A stretch of DNA of 11,186 nucleotides from Bordetella parapertussis (lineage in GTDB: Bacteria > Pseudomonadota > Gammaproteobacteria > Burkholderiales > Burkholderiaceae_C). The notes beneath the pieces are model-generated. The model was not told the origin of the DNA and ran no database searches. It saw only the letters and a program-made list of their open reading frames with translations. The DNA is taken from the NCBI GenBank assembly GCA_945873925.1, contig CAMCES010000053.1:1-11186 (forward strand), read 5' to 3'. This document shows, piece by piece, positions 5,277-11,186 of this stretch; position 1 is the first letter of the stretch; every line of letters begins with the position of its first letter. Position numbers and translations under genes: made by a program.

Positions 5277-7253
5277 ATGAGCCAGCACCACCACGAACTG
5301 CCCATCATCCATCCGCCCGCAGCGTTTGCGAAAAAAGCCCATGTGTCTGGCATGGCCGCCTACGAGGCCCTGACCAAACAGGCCAGCGAGGACTACGAGG
5401 GGTTTTGGGCGGAACAGGCGCGGCGTGTGTTGGACTGGCAAAAACCGTTCACCAAGGTGCTCGATGAATCGAAAGCGCCTTTTTTCACCTGGTTCGAGGA
5501 CGGCATGCTCAACGCCTCCCACAACTGCTTGGACCGCAACATCGAGCGTGGCTTGGGCGACAAAACCGCCATCATTTTTGAAGCCGATGACGGACAAGTC
5601 ACCCGCACCACTTACGCCCAGTTGCTGGCCAAAACCTGCCAGTACGCCAATGCGCTCACCTCCTTGGGCATCCAAAAGGGCGACCGGGTCATCATCTACA
5701 TCTCCATGTCGGTCGACGGCGTGGCTGCCATGCAAGCCTGCGCCCGCATTGGCGCCACCCACTCGGTGGTGTTCGGTGGTTTCTCGGCGCAGTCCTTGCG
5801 TGACCGCATCCAAGACACTGGCGCCAAACTCGTCATCACCGCCGACCACCAAATGCGTGGCGGCAAGCAACTTCCCCTGAAAGCCATCGTCGACGAAGCG
5901 CTGAGCTTGGGCGGCTGCGAAACCATTCAAAACGTCTTGGTGGTCAAGCGCTCAGGAGCTGACATCCCCATGCACGCGGGTCGTGACCTGTGGATGGCTG
6001 ACGTGGCTGACAAACAGCCCAGCACCTGTGAACCCGTTTGGGTGGGTGCCGAGCACCCGCTGTTTTTGCTCTACACCTCTGGCTCCACGGGCAAACCCAA
6101 AGGTGTGCAGCACAGCACCGGCGGCTACCTGATGCATGCCGCGCTCACCACCGAGTGGACCTTCGATTTGAAACACGACGATGTGTTTTGGTGCACTGCT
6201 GATATCGGTTGGGTCACTGGCCACACTTACATTGCCTACGGCCCATTGGCCTTGGGCGGCACCCAGGTGGTGTTTGAAGGCGTGCCTACCTTCCCAGATG
6301 CAGGCCGGTTTTGGAAAATGATCCAAGACCACCGGGTGAGCATTTTTTACACCGCGCCCACGGCCATCCGTTCATTGATCAAGGCCGCCGAAGGCACGGC
6401 CGCTGTTCACCCCGACCGCTATGACCTCAGCAGCCTGCGTTTGCTCGGCTCGGTGGGCGAGCCGATCAACCCCGCCGCTTGGGAGTGGTATCACCAGCAT
6501 GTGGGTGGCAGCCGCTGCCCGATTGTCGACACCTTCTGGCAAACCGAAACCGGCGGTCACATGATCACGCCGCTGCCCGGCGTGACCCCCATGGTGCCTG
6601 GTTCTTGCACCTTGCCTTTCCCTGGCATCCAAGCCGCCATCGTCGACGAGGCGGGCAACGACATGCCCAACGGTGAAGGCGGCATCTTGGTGGTCAAGAA
6701 GCCATGGCCTTCCATGATCCGCACCATCTGGGGTGACCCTGATCGTTTCGTCAAGAGTTACTACCCCAATGAGTTCAAGGGCAAGTACTACCTGGCAGGT
6801 GACGGCGCGATCCGCGACGCGAAAACCGGCTACTTCACGATCACTGGCCGCATCGACGATGTGTTGAACGTGTCTGGCCACCGCATGGGCACGATGGAGA
6901 TCGAATCTGCCTTGGTCAGTTGCACCGACTTGGTGGCCGAGGCCGCGGTGGTGGGCCGTCCTGACGACACCACGGGCGAGGCGATTTGCGCTTTTGTGGT
7001 GTTGAAGCGGTCGCGCCCGACAGGCGAGGAAGCCAAGCACATTGCCAAAATTTTGCGTGACCATGTGGGCAAGGAGATCGGTCCGATCGCCAAGCCCAAG
7101 GACATCCGCTTTGGCGACAACCTGCCGAAAACCCGCTCGGGCAAGATCATGCGCCGTTTGTTGCGCTCGATCGCCAAGGGCGAGGCGATCACGCAGGACA
7201 CGTCAACGCTCGAGAACCCGGCCATCTTGAATCAGTTGACTGACAACCACTGA
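5277..7253 (+). CDS. acs: Acetyl-CoA synthetase (AMP-forming)
   Basis: Activates acetate with ATP and CoA to acetyl-CoA through acetyl-AMP in the cytoplasm. The 658-residue length is typical of Acs. Visible adenylate-forming motifs are the phosphate-binding YTSGSTGKPKG (266-276), WVTGHTYIAYGP (312-323), GSVGEPINPAAW (391-402) and the A5-type FWQTETGG (420-427). The C-terminal domain carries GRIDDVLNVSGHRMGT and the catalytic lysine in PKTRSGKIMRR (Lys623), the residue that Pat-type acetyltransferases modify and sirtuins restore in known Acs enzymes. Trp421 matches the Trp that shortens the acyl pocket in Salmonella Acs (Trp414), and Val313, Thr314 and Val393 also fit the acetate pocket, favouring acetate over propionate. 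Residue 420 is Phe where the enterobacterial enzyme has a second Trp. It converges on the cytochrome c gene with a 33-base gap; no clear terminator is seen there. Confidence 0.96.
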   Translation: MSQHHHELPIIHPPAAFAKKAHVSGMAAYEALTKQASEDYEGFWAEQARRVLDWQKPFTKVLDESKAPFFTWFEDGMLNASHNCLDRNIERGLGDKTAIIFEADDGQVTRTTYAQLLAKTCQYANALTSLGIQKGDRVIIYISMSVDGVAAMQACARIGATHSVVFGGFSAQSLRDRIQDTGAKLVITADHQMRGGKQLPLKAIVDEALSLGGCETIQNVLVVKRSGADIPMHAGRDLWMADVADKQPSTCEPVWVGAEHPLFLLYTSGSTGKPKGVQHSTGGYLMHAALTTEWTFDLKHDDVFWCTADIGWVTGHTYIAYGPLALGGTQVVFEGVPTFPDAGRFWKMIQDHRVSIFYTAPTAIRSLIKAAEGTAAVHPDRYDLSSLRLLGSVGEPINPAAWEWYHQHVGGSRCPIVDTFWQTETGGHMITPLPGVTPMVPGSCTLPFPGIQAAIVDEAGNDMPNGEGGILVVKKPWPSMIRTIWGDPDRFVKSYYPNEFKGKYYLAGDGAIRDAKTGYFTITGRIDDVLNVSGHRMGTMEIESALVSCTDLVAEAAVVGRPDDTTGEAICAFVVLKRSRPTGEEAKHIAKILRDHVGKEIGPIAKPKDIRFGDNLPKTRSGKIMRRLLRSIAKGEAITQDTSTLENPAILNQLTDNH

Positions 7254-7286
7254 CCATGGTCCCCATGCCGTGCGGCTTTGAGTGGC

Positions 7287-7592
7287 TTATTTCAAGCTGA
7301 GAATCCAGGCCGCCAGTTTCTTGGCATCGGCTTCACTCACCTGAGGATTGGCTGGCATCGGCACCGCACCCCAAACACCACCGCCTCCTTGGCGGATTTT
7401 GGTGGCCAACATGGCCGGCGCGTTCTTGTCGCCTGCGTATTTTTTGGCAACCTCTTTCAAGGCGGGGCCGACCACAGCCGTGCCCATCGAATGACAGGCC
7501 AAGCAGTTTTTCGCACCAGCGAGTTTTTGGTCGGCCAAGGCCGTACCGCTCAAAACCAGGATGGTCAGGGTGACGGTCAACACACGTTTCAT
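7287..7592 (-). CDS. Small periplasmic class I cytochrome c (c-551/c-552-like)
   Basis: A 101-residue single-haem electron carrier. Residues 1-20 form a signal peptide (KR, a hydrophobic core LTVTLTILVLS, then TALA before the likely cleavage), so the mature protein of about 81 residues is periplasmic. The haem site is CLACH (Cys30, Cys33, His34). The sixth ligand is probably Met79 in AVPMPAN, and the C-terminal helix is EADAKKLAAWILSLK. These match the small c-551/c-552 type used to feed terminal oxidases, peroxidases or nitrite reductases; the partner is not identifiable here. The frame is open upstream, but the ATG at 7592 is chosen because it begins the signal peptide and follows a good ribosome binding site. 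The gene starts 13 bases after the ilvD stop, so the two are probably co-transcribed. Confidence 0.93.
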   Translation of the reverse strand: MKRVLTVTLTILVLSGTALADQKLAGAKNCLACHSMGTAVVGPALKEVAKKYAGDKNAPAMLATKIRQGGGGVWGAVPMPANPQVSEADAKKLAAWILSLK

Positions 7593-7597
7593 TGCAT

Positions 7598-7603
7598 TTC
7601 CTT
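7598..7603 (-). promoter_or_regulatory. Ribosome binding site of the cytochrome c gene
   Basis: AAGGAA on the minus strand (7603-7598) lies 5 bases before the ATG at 7592 and just after the ilvD stop codon (7608-7606). The closeness suggests translational coupling to ilvD. It also supports the short start over the longer open frame. Confidence 0.75.
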
Positions 7604-7605
7604 GG

Positions 7606-9300
7606 TTAAAACAGATCCAACACCGCGCCTTTGCTGGCGCTGGACGCATTGTGGGCAAATTTTGCTTGCACGCCACGGACATAGCGCGGCATAGGGGCTT
7701 TCCAGTTGGCGCGGCGTTTGGCAATCTCGTCATCGGCCACATTCAGTTGCAGCACCAGCTGATGGGCATCGATGGTGATGCTGTCGCCCTCATGGATCAG
7801 GGCAATCGTGCCGCCCACCGCTGCCTCGGGTGCCACATGACCGACCACCATGCCCCAGGTGCCGCCAGAAAAACGCCCATCGGTGATCAGGCCCACGCTC
7901 TCGCCCAAGCCCGCGCCAATCAAGGCACTGGTGGGTGCCAGCATTTCAGGCATGCCTGGGCCGCCTTTGGGGCCGAGGTAGCGCAACACCATCACGTCAC
8001 CGGCCTTGATCTTGCCGTCCAAAATCGCTTTCAAAGCAGATTGTTCGTCGTCAAACACACGGGCGGGACCGGTGATGACCGGGTTTTTCAAGCCGGTGAT
8101 CTTGGCCACACAACCCTCGGGTGACAAATTGCCTTTGAGGATGGCCAGGTGGCCTTCGGCGTAGATCGGCTTGTTGATCGGGCGGATCACGGTTTGGTCA
8201 GCGCGCGGCTCGTTGGGCACATCCGCCAGGTTCTCCGCCACGGTTTTGCCGGTGATGGTCATGCAGTCGCCGTGCAACAAACCAGCGTTCAACAACAGTT
8301 TCATGACCTGCGGAATGCCACCGGCTTTGTGCAGGTCCACCGCCAAGAACTGGCCGCTGGGTTTGAGGTCACAAATCACAGGGATCTTTTTGCGCATGCG
8401 CTCAAAGTCGTCAATCGACCAGTCCACTTCGGCTGCATGGGCAATGGCCAAGAAGTGCAACACCGCGTTGGTCGAACCACCGGTGGCCATGATGACCGCC
8501 ACCGCGTTTTCAATCGCTTTTTTGGTCACGATGTCGCGTGGCTTCAAGTCGTTTTTGATCGCTTCGATCAGCACCTTGGCAGCCGCCTTGGCCGAGTTTT
8601 GGGTCTCGTCATGCGGATTCGCCATGGTCGAAGAATAGGGCAGGGACATGCCCAAGGCCTCGAAGGAAGAGGACATGGTGTTGGCGGTGTACATGCCGCC
8701 ACATGAACCCGTGCCTGGCACGGCGCGTTTTTCTATTTCCAACAAATCGCTGTCGCTCAGGTTGCCAGCGGCGTTTTGGCCCACGGCCTCGAACACGCTC
8801 ACGATGTTGAGGTCTTTGCCTTGGAAGCTGCCGGGCAGGATGGTGCCGCCATACACATAAATGGCTGGCACATTGGCCCGGAGCATGCCCATCATGCCGC
8901 CGGGCATGTTTTTGTCGCAGCCGCCCACCACCAGCACGCCGTCCATCCACTGGCCGCCGACACAGGTTTCGATGCAGTCAGAGATGACTTCGCGGCTGAC
9001 CAAGGAGTACTTCATGCCCTCGGTGCCCATGGACATGCCGTCGGAGATGGTGGGGGTACCGAAAATTTGTGCGTTGCCACCCGCCTCTTCAATGCCAGCG
9101 ACCGCAGCGTCAGCGAGTTTTTGCAAGCCGCTGTTGCAAGGGGTGATGGTGCTGTGACCGTTGGCCACGCCCACCATGGGTTTGACAAAGTCGCTTTGCT
9201 CGTAGCCCATCGCGTAGTACATGGAGCGGTTGGGAGCACGCGATTTGCCCTCGGTGATGTGGGCCGAACGGCGGTTGATTTTGATCGGGGAGGTGGCCAT
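7606..9300 (-). CDS. ilvD: Dihydroxy-acid dehydratase
   Basis: Dehydrates 2,3-dihydroxy-isovalerate and 2,3-dihydroxy-3-methylvalerate to the 2-keto acids for valine, isoleucine, leucine and pantothenate synthesis; a cytoplasmic iron-sulfur enzyme. The 564-residue protein is full length. Family cysteines are in TITPCNSGL (Cys55), VVGGCDKNMPGG (Cys128, followed by the Mg-binding Asp129 and Lys130) and PGTGSCGGMYTANTM (Cys200). Further motifs are MATGGSTNAVLH, LRYLGPKGGPGMPEM and LITDGRFSGGTWG near the C-terminus, which holds the proposed catalytic serine. These suit the IlvD/Edd family, and the start and overall pattern favour IlvD over sugar-acid dehydratases. The ATG at 9300 is preferred to a GTG at 9318 because it gives the usual N-terminus (MATSPIKINRRS). 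No strong Shine-Dalgarno sequence is visible. It diverges from lgt and precedes the cytochrome c gene. Confidence 0.95.
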   Translation of the reverse strand: MATSPIKINRRSAHITEGKSRAPNRSMYYAMGYEQSDFVKPMVGVANGHSTITPCNSGLQKLADAAVAGIEEAGGNAQIFGTPTISDGMSMGTEGMKYSLVSREVISDCIETCVGGQWMDGVLVVGGCDKNMPGGMMGMLRANVPAIYVYGGTILPGSFQGKDLNIVSVFEAVGQNAAGNLSDSDLLEIEKRAVPGTGSCGGMYTANTMSSSFEALGMSLPYSSTMANPHDETQNSAKAAAKVLIEAIKNDLKPRDIVTKKAIENAVAVIMATGGSTNAVLHFLAIAHAAEVDWSIDDFERMRKKIPVICDLKPSGQFLAVDLHKAGGIPQVMKLLLNAGLLHGDCMTITGKTVAENLADVPNEPRADQTVIRPINKPIYAEGHLAILKGNLSPEGCVAKITGLKNPVITGPARVFDDEQSALKAILDGKIKAGDVMVLRYLGPKGGPGMPEMLAPTSALIGAGLGESVGLITDGRFSGGTWGMVVGHVAPEAAVGGTIALIHEGDSITIDAHQLVLQLNVADDEIAKRRANWKAPMPRYVRGVQAKFAHNASSASKGAVLDLF

Positions 9301-9324
9301 GGCAATCAGTCCATTCACATGAAA

Positions 9325-9341
9325 ACCGCAAGTTTAGCGGT
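9325..9341 (-). repeat. Stem-loop upstream of ilvD
   Basis: ACCGC and GCGGT (9325-9329 and 9337-9341) form a 5-base-pair stem with a 7-base loop. On the minus strand the stem runs straight into TTTT, a miniature terminator-like shape 24 bases before the ilvD ATG. The same bases include the candidate -10 element for ilvD, so the two readings compete. The stem is short. Confidence 0.3.
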
Positions 9342-9358
9342 CGAAGGGGGGACAACAA
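9331..9358 (-). promoter_or_regulatory. Candidate ilvD promoter
   Basis: On the minus strand TTGTTG (9358-9353) and TAAACT (9336-9331) are 16 bases apart, with 3 of 6 and 4 of 6 consensus matches. Initiation would fall near 9324, about 24 bases before the ATG. The divergent gap to lgt is 111 bases, so a promoter for ilvD must lie about here, but the match is weak. Confidence 0.3.
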
Positions 9359-9399
9359 CCCGATGTGCTGTGTTTTGGGTTACCCCTGCAGTGTTAACG

Positions 9400-9405
9400 C
9401 ACAAT
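9400..9405 (+). promoter_or_regulatory. Candidate -10 element of lgt, possibly leaderless
   Basis: CACAAT at 9400-9405 is the same hexamer found before the tRNA gene. It ends 6 bases before the lgt ATG, placing +1 on the start codon. The best -35 candidate is TTGGGT (9375-9380) with a long 19-base spacer. No Shine-Dalgarno sequence lies before the ATG. Confidence 0.4.
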
Positions 9406-9411
9406 ACAAAC

Positions 9412-10233
9412 ATGCTGATACACCCTCAATTCGACCCCGTTGCCCTGGCGCTCGGCCCCATCTCTATTCACTGGTACGGCCTGACATATTTGGCTGCCTT
9501 TGTGTTGTTTCTCGGCCTCGCTCGCTGGCGGCTGTCGCACCCGCCCTATGCACCCTTGAAAGCCCAGGGCCTATGGACCAGCAAAGACATTGACGACTTG
9601 ATGACCTATGGCGTGCTGGGCGTGGTGTTGGGCGGGCGGGTGGGCTATTGCTTGTTTTACAAGCCAGGCTATTACCTTGAACATCCCCTAGAGGTGCTTT
9701 ACCTGTGGCAGGGCGGCATGAGTTTCCATGGCGGCATGTTGGGCGTGATTGGCGCCTTGGCGCTGTTTGCTTGGCAGCGCAAGCGCCAATGGCTGTGGGT
9801 CACCGACTTTGTCGCGCCTTGTGTGCCCACGGGCTTGGCCGCCGGGCGGCTGGGCAATTTCATCAATGGCGAGTTGTGGGGCCGTGCTGCCGACCCCAGC
9901 CTGCCTTGGGCCATGGTGTTTCCGCAAAGTGGCAGCTTGGTGCCGCGCCACCCCTCACAGGTCTACCAGTTATTGCTCGAAGGTTTGTTGCTGTTTGCAC
10001 TGCTTTGGTGGCAAGCCCGCAAGCCCCAGCCGGTCGGCCGCATTTCTGGATTTTTCTTGATCGGTTATGGCGCGATGCGTTTTGTGGCCGAGTATTTCCG
10101 TGAGCCTGATGCCCACCTGGGGCTGCTCGCTCTGGGCCTGAGCATGGGGCAATGGCTGTGCGTGCCCATGGTGCTGATTGGCTTGGTCATGGCTTGGTGG
10201 GCTGGGCGCAGCGCGCCATCTGTCCAGCGTTGA
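9412..10233 (+). CDS. lgt: Phosphatidylglycerol-prolipoprotein diacylglyceryl transferase
   Basis: Transfers diacylglycerol from phosphatidylglycerol to the lipobox cysteine of prolipoproteins, the first step of lipoprotein maturation, in the inner membrane. The 273-residue protein has about seven hydrophobic segments. Family landmarks are HWYGLTY (20-26), MSFHGG (103-108, with the conserved His106), the Lgt signature GRLGNFINGELWGR (145-158, including Arg146, Asn149 and Glu154) and a C-terminal RFVAEYFREPD (223-233, Arg230). The frame is open far upstream because it overlaps ilvD on the other strand, but the ATG at 9412 begins the usual N-terminus (MLIHPQFDPVALALGP). No Shine-Dalgarno sequence precedes it. 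The malonate-CoA ligase gene begins 10 bases after its stop, so the two are probably one transcript. Confidence 0.96.
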   Translation: MLIHPQFDPVALALGPISIHWYGLTYLAAFVLFLGLARWRLSHPPYAPLKAQGLWTSKDIDDLMTYGVLGVVLGGRVGYCLFYKPGYYLEHPLEVLYLWQGGMSFHGGMLGVIGALALFAWQRKRQWLWVTDFVAPCVPTGLAAGRLGNFINGELWGRAADPSLPWAMVFPQSGSLVPRHPSQVYQLLLEGLLLFALLWWQARKPQPVGRISGFFLIGYGAMRFVAEYFREPDAHLGLLALGLSMGQWLCVPMVLIGLVMAWWAGRSAPSVQR

Positions 10234-10243
10234 GCGGACTGCC

Positions 10244-11186
10244 ATGAACGCCAACCTCTATACCCTGCTGCGGCATGGCTTTCCCCAGGACCTTGACAGC
10301 GTGGCGGTGGAAACCGACACAGGGCTGCGCTACAGCTGGCGCGACCTGGAGCGCGGCAGTGCCATGATGGCCAACTGCTTGCAAAGCTTGCAGCTGCCTG
10401 ATGGATCACGCATCGCGGTGCAAGTGGATAAATCGGTCGAGGCGCTGATCTTGTACCTGGCCACTTTGCGGTCTGGTCATGTGTTTTTGCCACTCAACCC
10501 GGCCTACCAAAGCGCTGAATTGGCTTATTTTGTGGCCAACGCTGAACCCGCCTTGGTGGTCTGTACACCGTCCAACTTAGGCTGGGTCAGCAAAATCGCG
10601 TTCCAAGCTGGCACAGCGTATGTCATGACCTTGTCTGACCAGCGCAGCGGCAGCTTGCTTGACCGCGCGGCCCACCACAGCGACCAGCAAACCCCGGTGC
10701 AACGCGAGCCCAGCGATTTGGCTGCGATTTTGTACACCAGTGGCACCACCGGACGCAGCAAGGGCGCGATGCTCAGCCACGCCAACCTGGGCAGCAACGC
10801 GCAGGTGTTGCAGTCCTATTGGGGTTGGGTCAGGGGCGATGTGCTGCTCCATGCTTTGCCGATCTTCCATGTGCATGGTTTGTTCATCGCCATCCACGCT
10901 GCGCTGCTCAATGGCAGCCCCATGCTGTGGCACGCGAAGTTCGAGCCGCAGCGTGTCTTGGCCGATCTGCCGCGTGCCACCGTGTTCATGGGGGTACCGA
11001 CCTTCTACACACGCTTGCTGGGCCAGGCGGGTCTGACGCCTGAGGTGTGCGCCCAAATGCGTTTGTTCATTTCGGGCTCAGCACCCATGCTGGTCGACAC
11101 CTTTCAAGATTGGCAACAACGCACTGGGCACACCGTGCTTGAACGCTATGGCATGAGTGAGACCTTGATGCTCACCTCCAACCCCT
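10244..11186 (+). CDS. matB: Malonate-CoA ligase (MatB-like), partial at right edge
   Basis: The first 314 codons of an AMP-forming acyl-CoA synthetase that leaves the window; full MatB proteins are about 500 residues. These enzymes turn malonate, ATP and CoA into malonyl-CoA in the cytoplasm. Visible are the phosphate-binding YTSGTTGRSKGAMLSH (164-179), LPIFHVHGLF (210-219), ATVFMGVPTFYTRLL, LFISGSAPM and the A5 motif ERYGMSET (300-307). The combination HVHGLF, RLFISGSAPM and ERYGMSET is typical of malonyl-CoA synthetases, so I prefer this to a generic fatty acyl-CoA ligase, though the C-terminal lysine region is missing. The start ATG at 10244 follows lgt by 10 bases, with a weak GAGCGGA ribosome binding site overlapping the lgt stop. 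No malonyl-CoA decarboxylase or malonate transporter is in view. Confidence 0.82.
   Translation, partial: MNANLYTLLRHGFPQDLDSVAVETDTGLRYSWRDLERGSAMMANCLQSLQLPDGSRIAVQVDKSVEALILYLATLRSGHVFLPLNPAYQSAELAYFVANAEPALVVCTPSNLGWVSKIAFQAGTAYVMTLSDQRSGSLLDRAAHHSDQQTPVQREPSDLAAILYTSGTTGRSKGAMLSHANLGSNAQVLQSYWGWVRGDVLLHALPIFHVHGLFIAIHAALLNGSPMLWHAKFEPQRVLADLPRATVFMGVPTFYTRLLGQAGLTPEVCAQMRLFISGSAPMLVDTFQDWQQRTGHTVLERYGMSETLMLTSNP

Noticed and set aside
4761..5930. A 389-codon minus-strand reading frame overlapping acs and the UPF0114 gene.
   Set aside because: It is an antisense shadow of acs over most of its length, spans the divergent promoter gap, and shows no recognisable domain.
7254..7286. Terminator between acs and the cytochrome c gene.
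   Set aside because: Only short matches (CCACT/AGTGG with a large loop, GCC/GGC) are visible and no T run follows a stable stem, so I cannot support a terminator in this 33-base convergent gap.
8776..9411. A long N-terminal extension of the lgt frame across ilvD.
   Set aside because: The extension is antisense to ilvD and lacks any domain; lgt homology begins at ATG 9412.

Overview
The window looks like ordinary chromosomal DNA from a betaproteobacterium, most likely order Burkholderiales, family Comamonadaceae (relatives of Limnohabitans, Rhodoferax, Polaromonas or Acidovorax). This rests on recalled protein resemblance and gene content, not a database search. Genes are tightly packed: the longest stretch without a gene is the 184-base divergent region 5093-5276. 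I see no insertion sequence, integrase, phage gene, CRISPR array, toxin-antitoxin pair or defence cassette.

Layout, left to right. A minus-strand alpha/beta hydrolase is cut by the left edge (1-119). It diverges from a plus-strand RodZ-like protein with an N-terminal helix-turn-helix, one membrane span and a periplasmic C-terminal domain (259-1170). A complete tRNA-Leu(UAA) follows (1203-1294), then a conserved acidic protein of unknown function (1422-2039). Converging on that gene is a minus-strand cluster transcribed from 5092 to 2055: a UPF0114/YqhA membrane protein, a class I iron-sulfur fumarase and glutamate racemase (murI). Acetyl-CoA synthetase (acs, 5277-7253) diverges from the cluster on the plus strand. 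It converges on a second minus-strand pair: dihydroxy-acid dehydratase (ilvD) followed by a small periplasmic cytochrome c. Diverging from ilvD are lgt (prolipoprotein diacylglyceryl transferase) and, 10 bases later, a malonate-CoA ligase (matB-like) cut by the right edge.

The functions are mainly housekeeping: acetate and probably malonate activation to CoA thioesters, the fumarate step of the TCA cycle, branched-chain amino acid synthesis, D-glutamate for peptidoglycan, lipoprotein maturation and electron transfer. The clusters look positional more than like one pathway.

The most interesting signal is regulatory. Three genes (the hydrolase, the unknown acidic protein and lgt) have no visible Shine-Dalgarno sequence. 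Each has a -10-like hexamer ending exactly 6 bases before its ATG, which would start transcription at the ATG and give a leaderless mRNA. Other points worth checking are the RodZ-like protein beside the tRNA, the two uncharacterised conserved proteins, and several small inverted repeats at operon boundaries. I did not find a clearly new biological system here.
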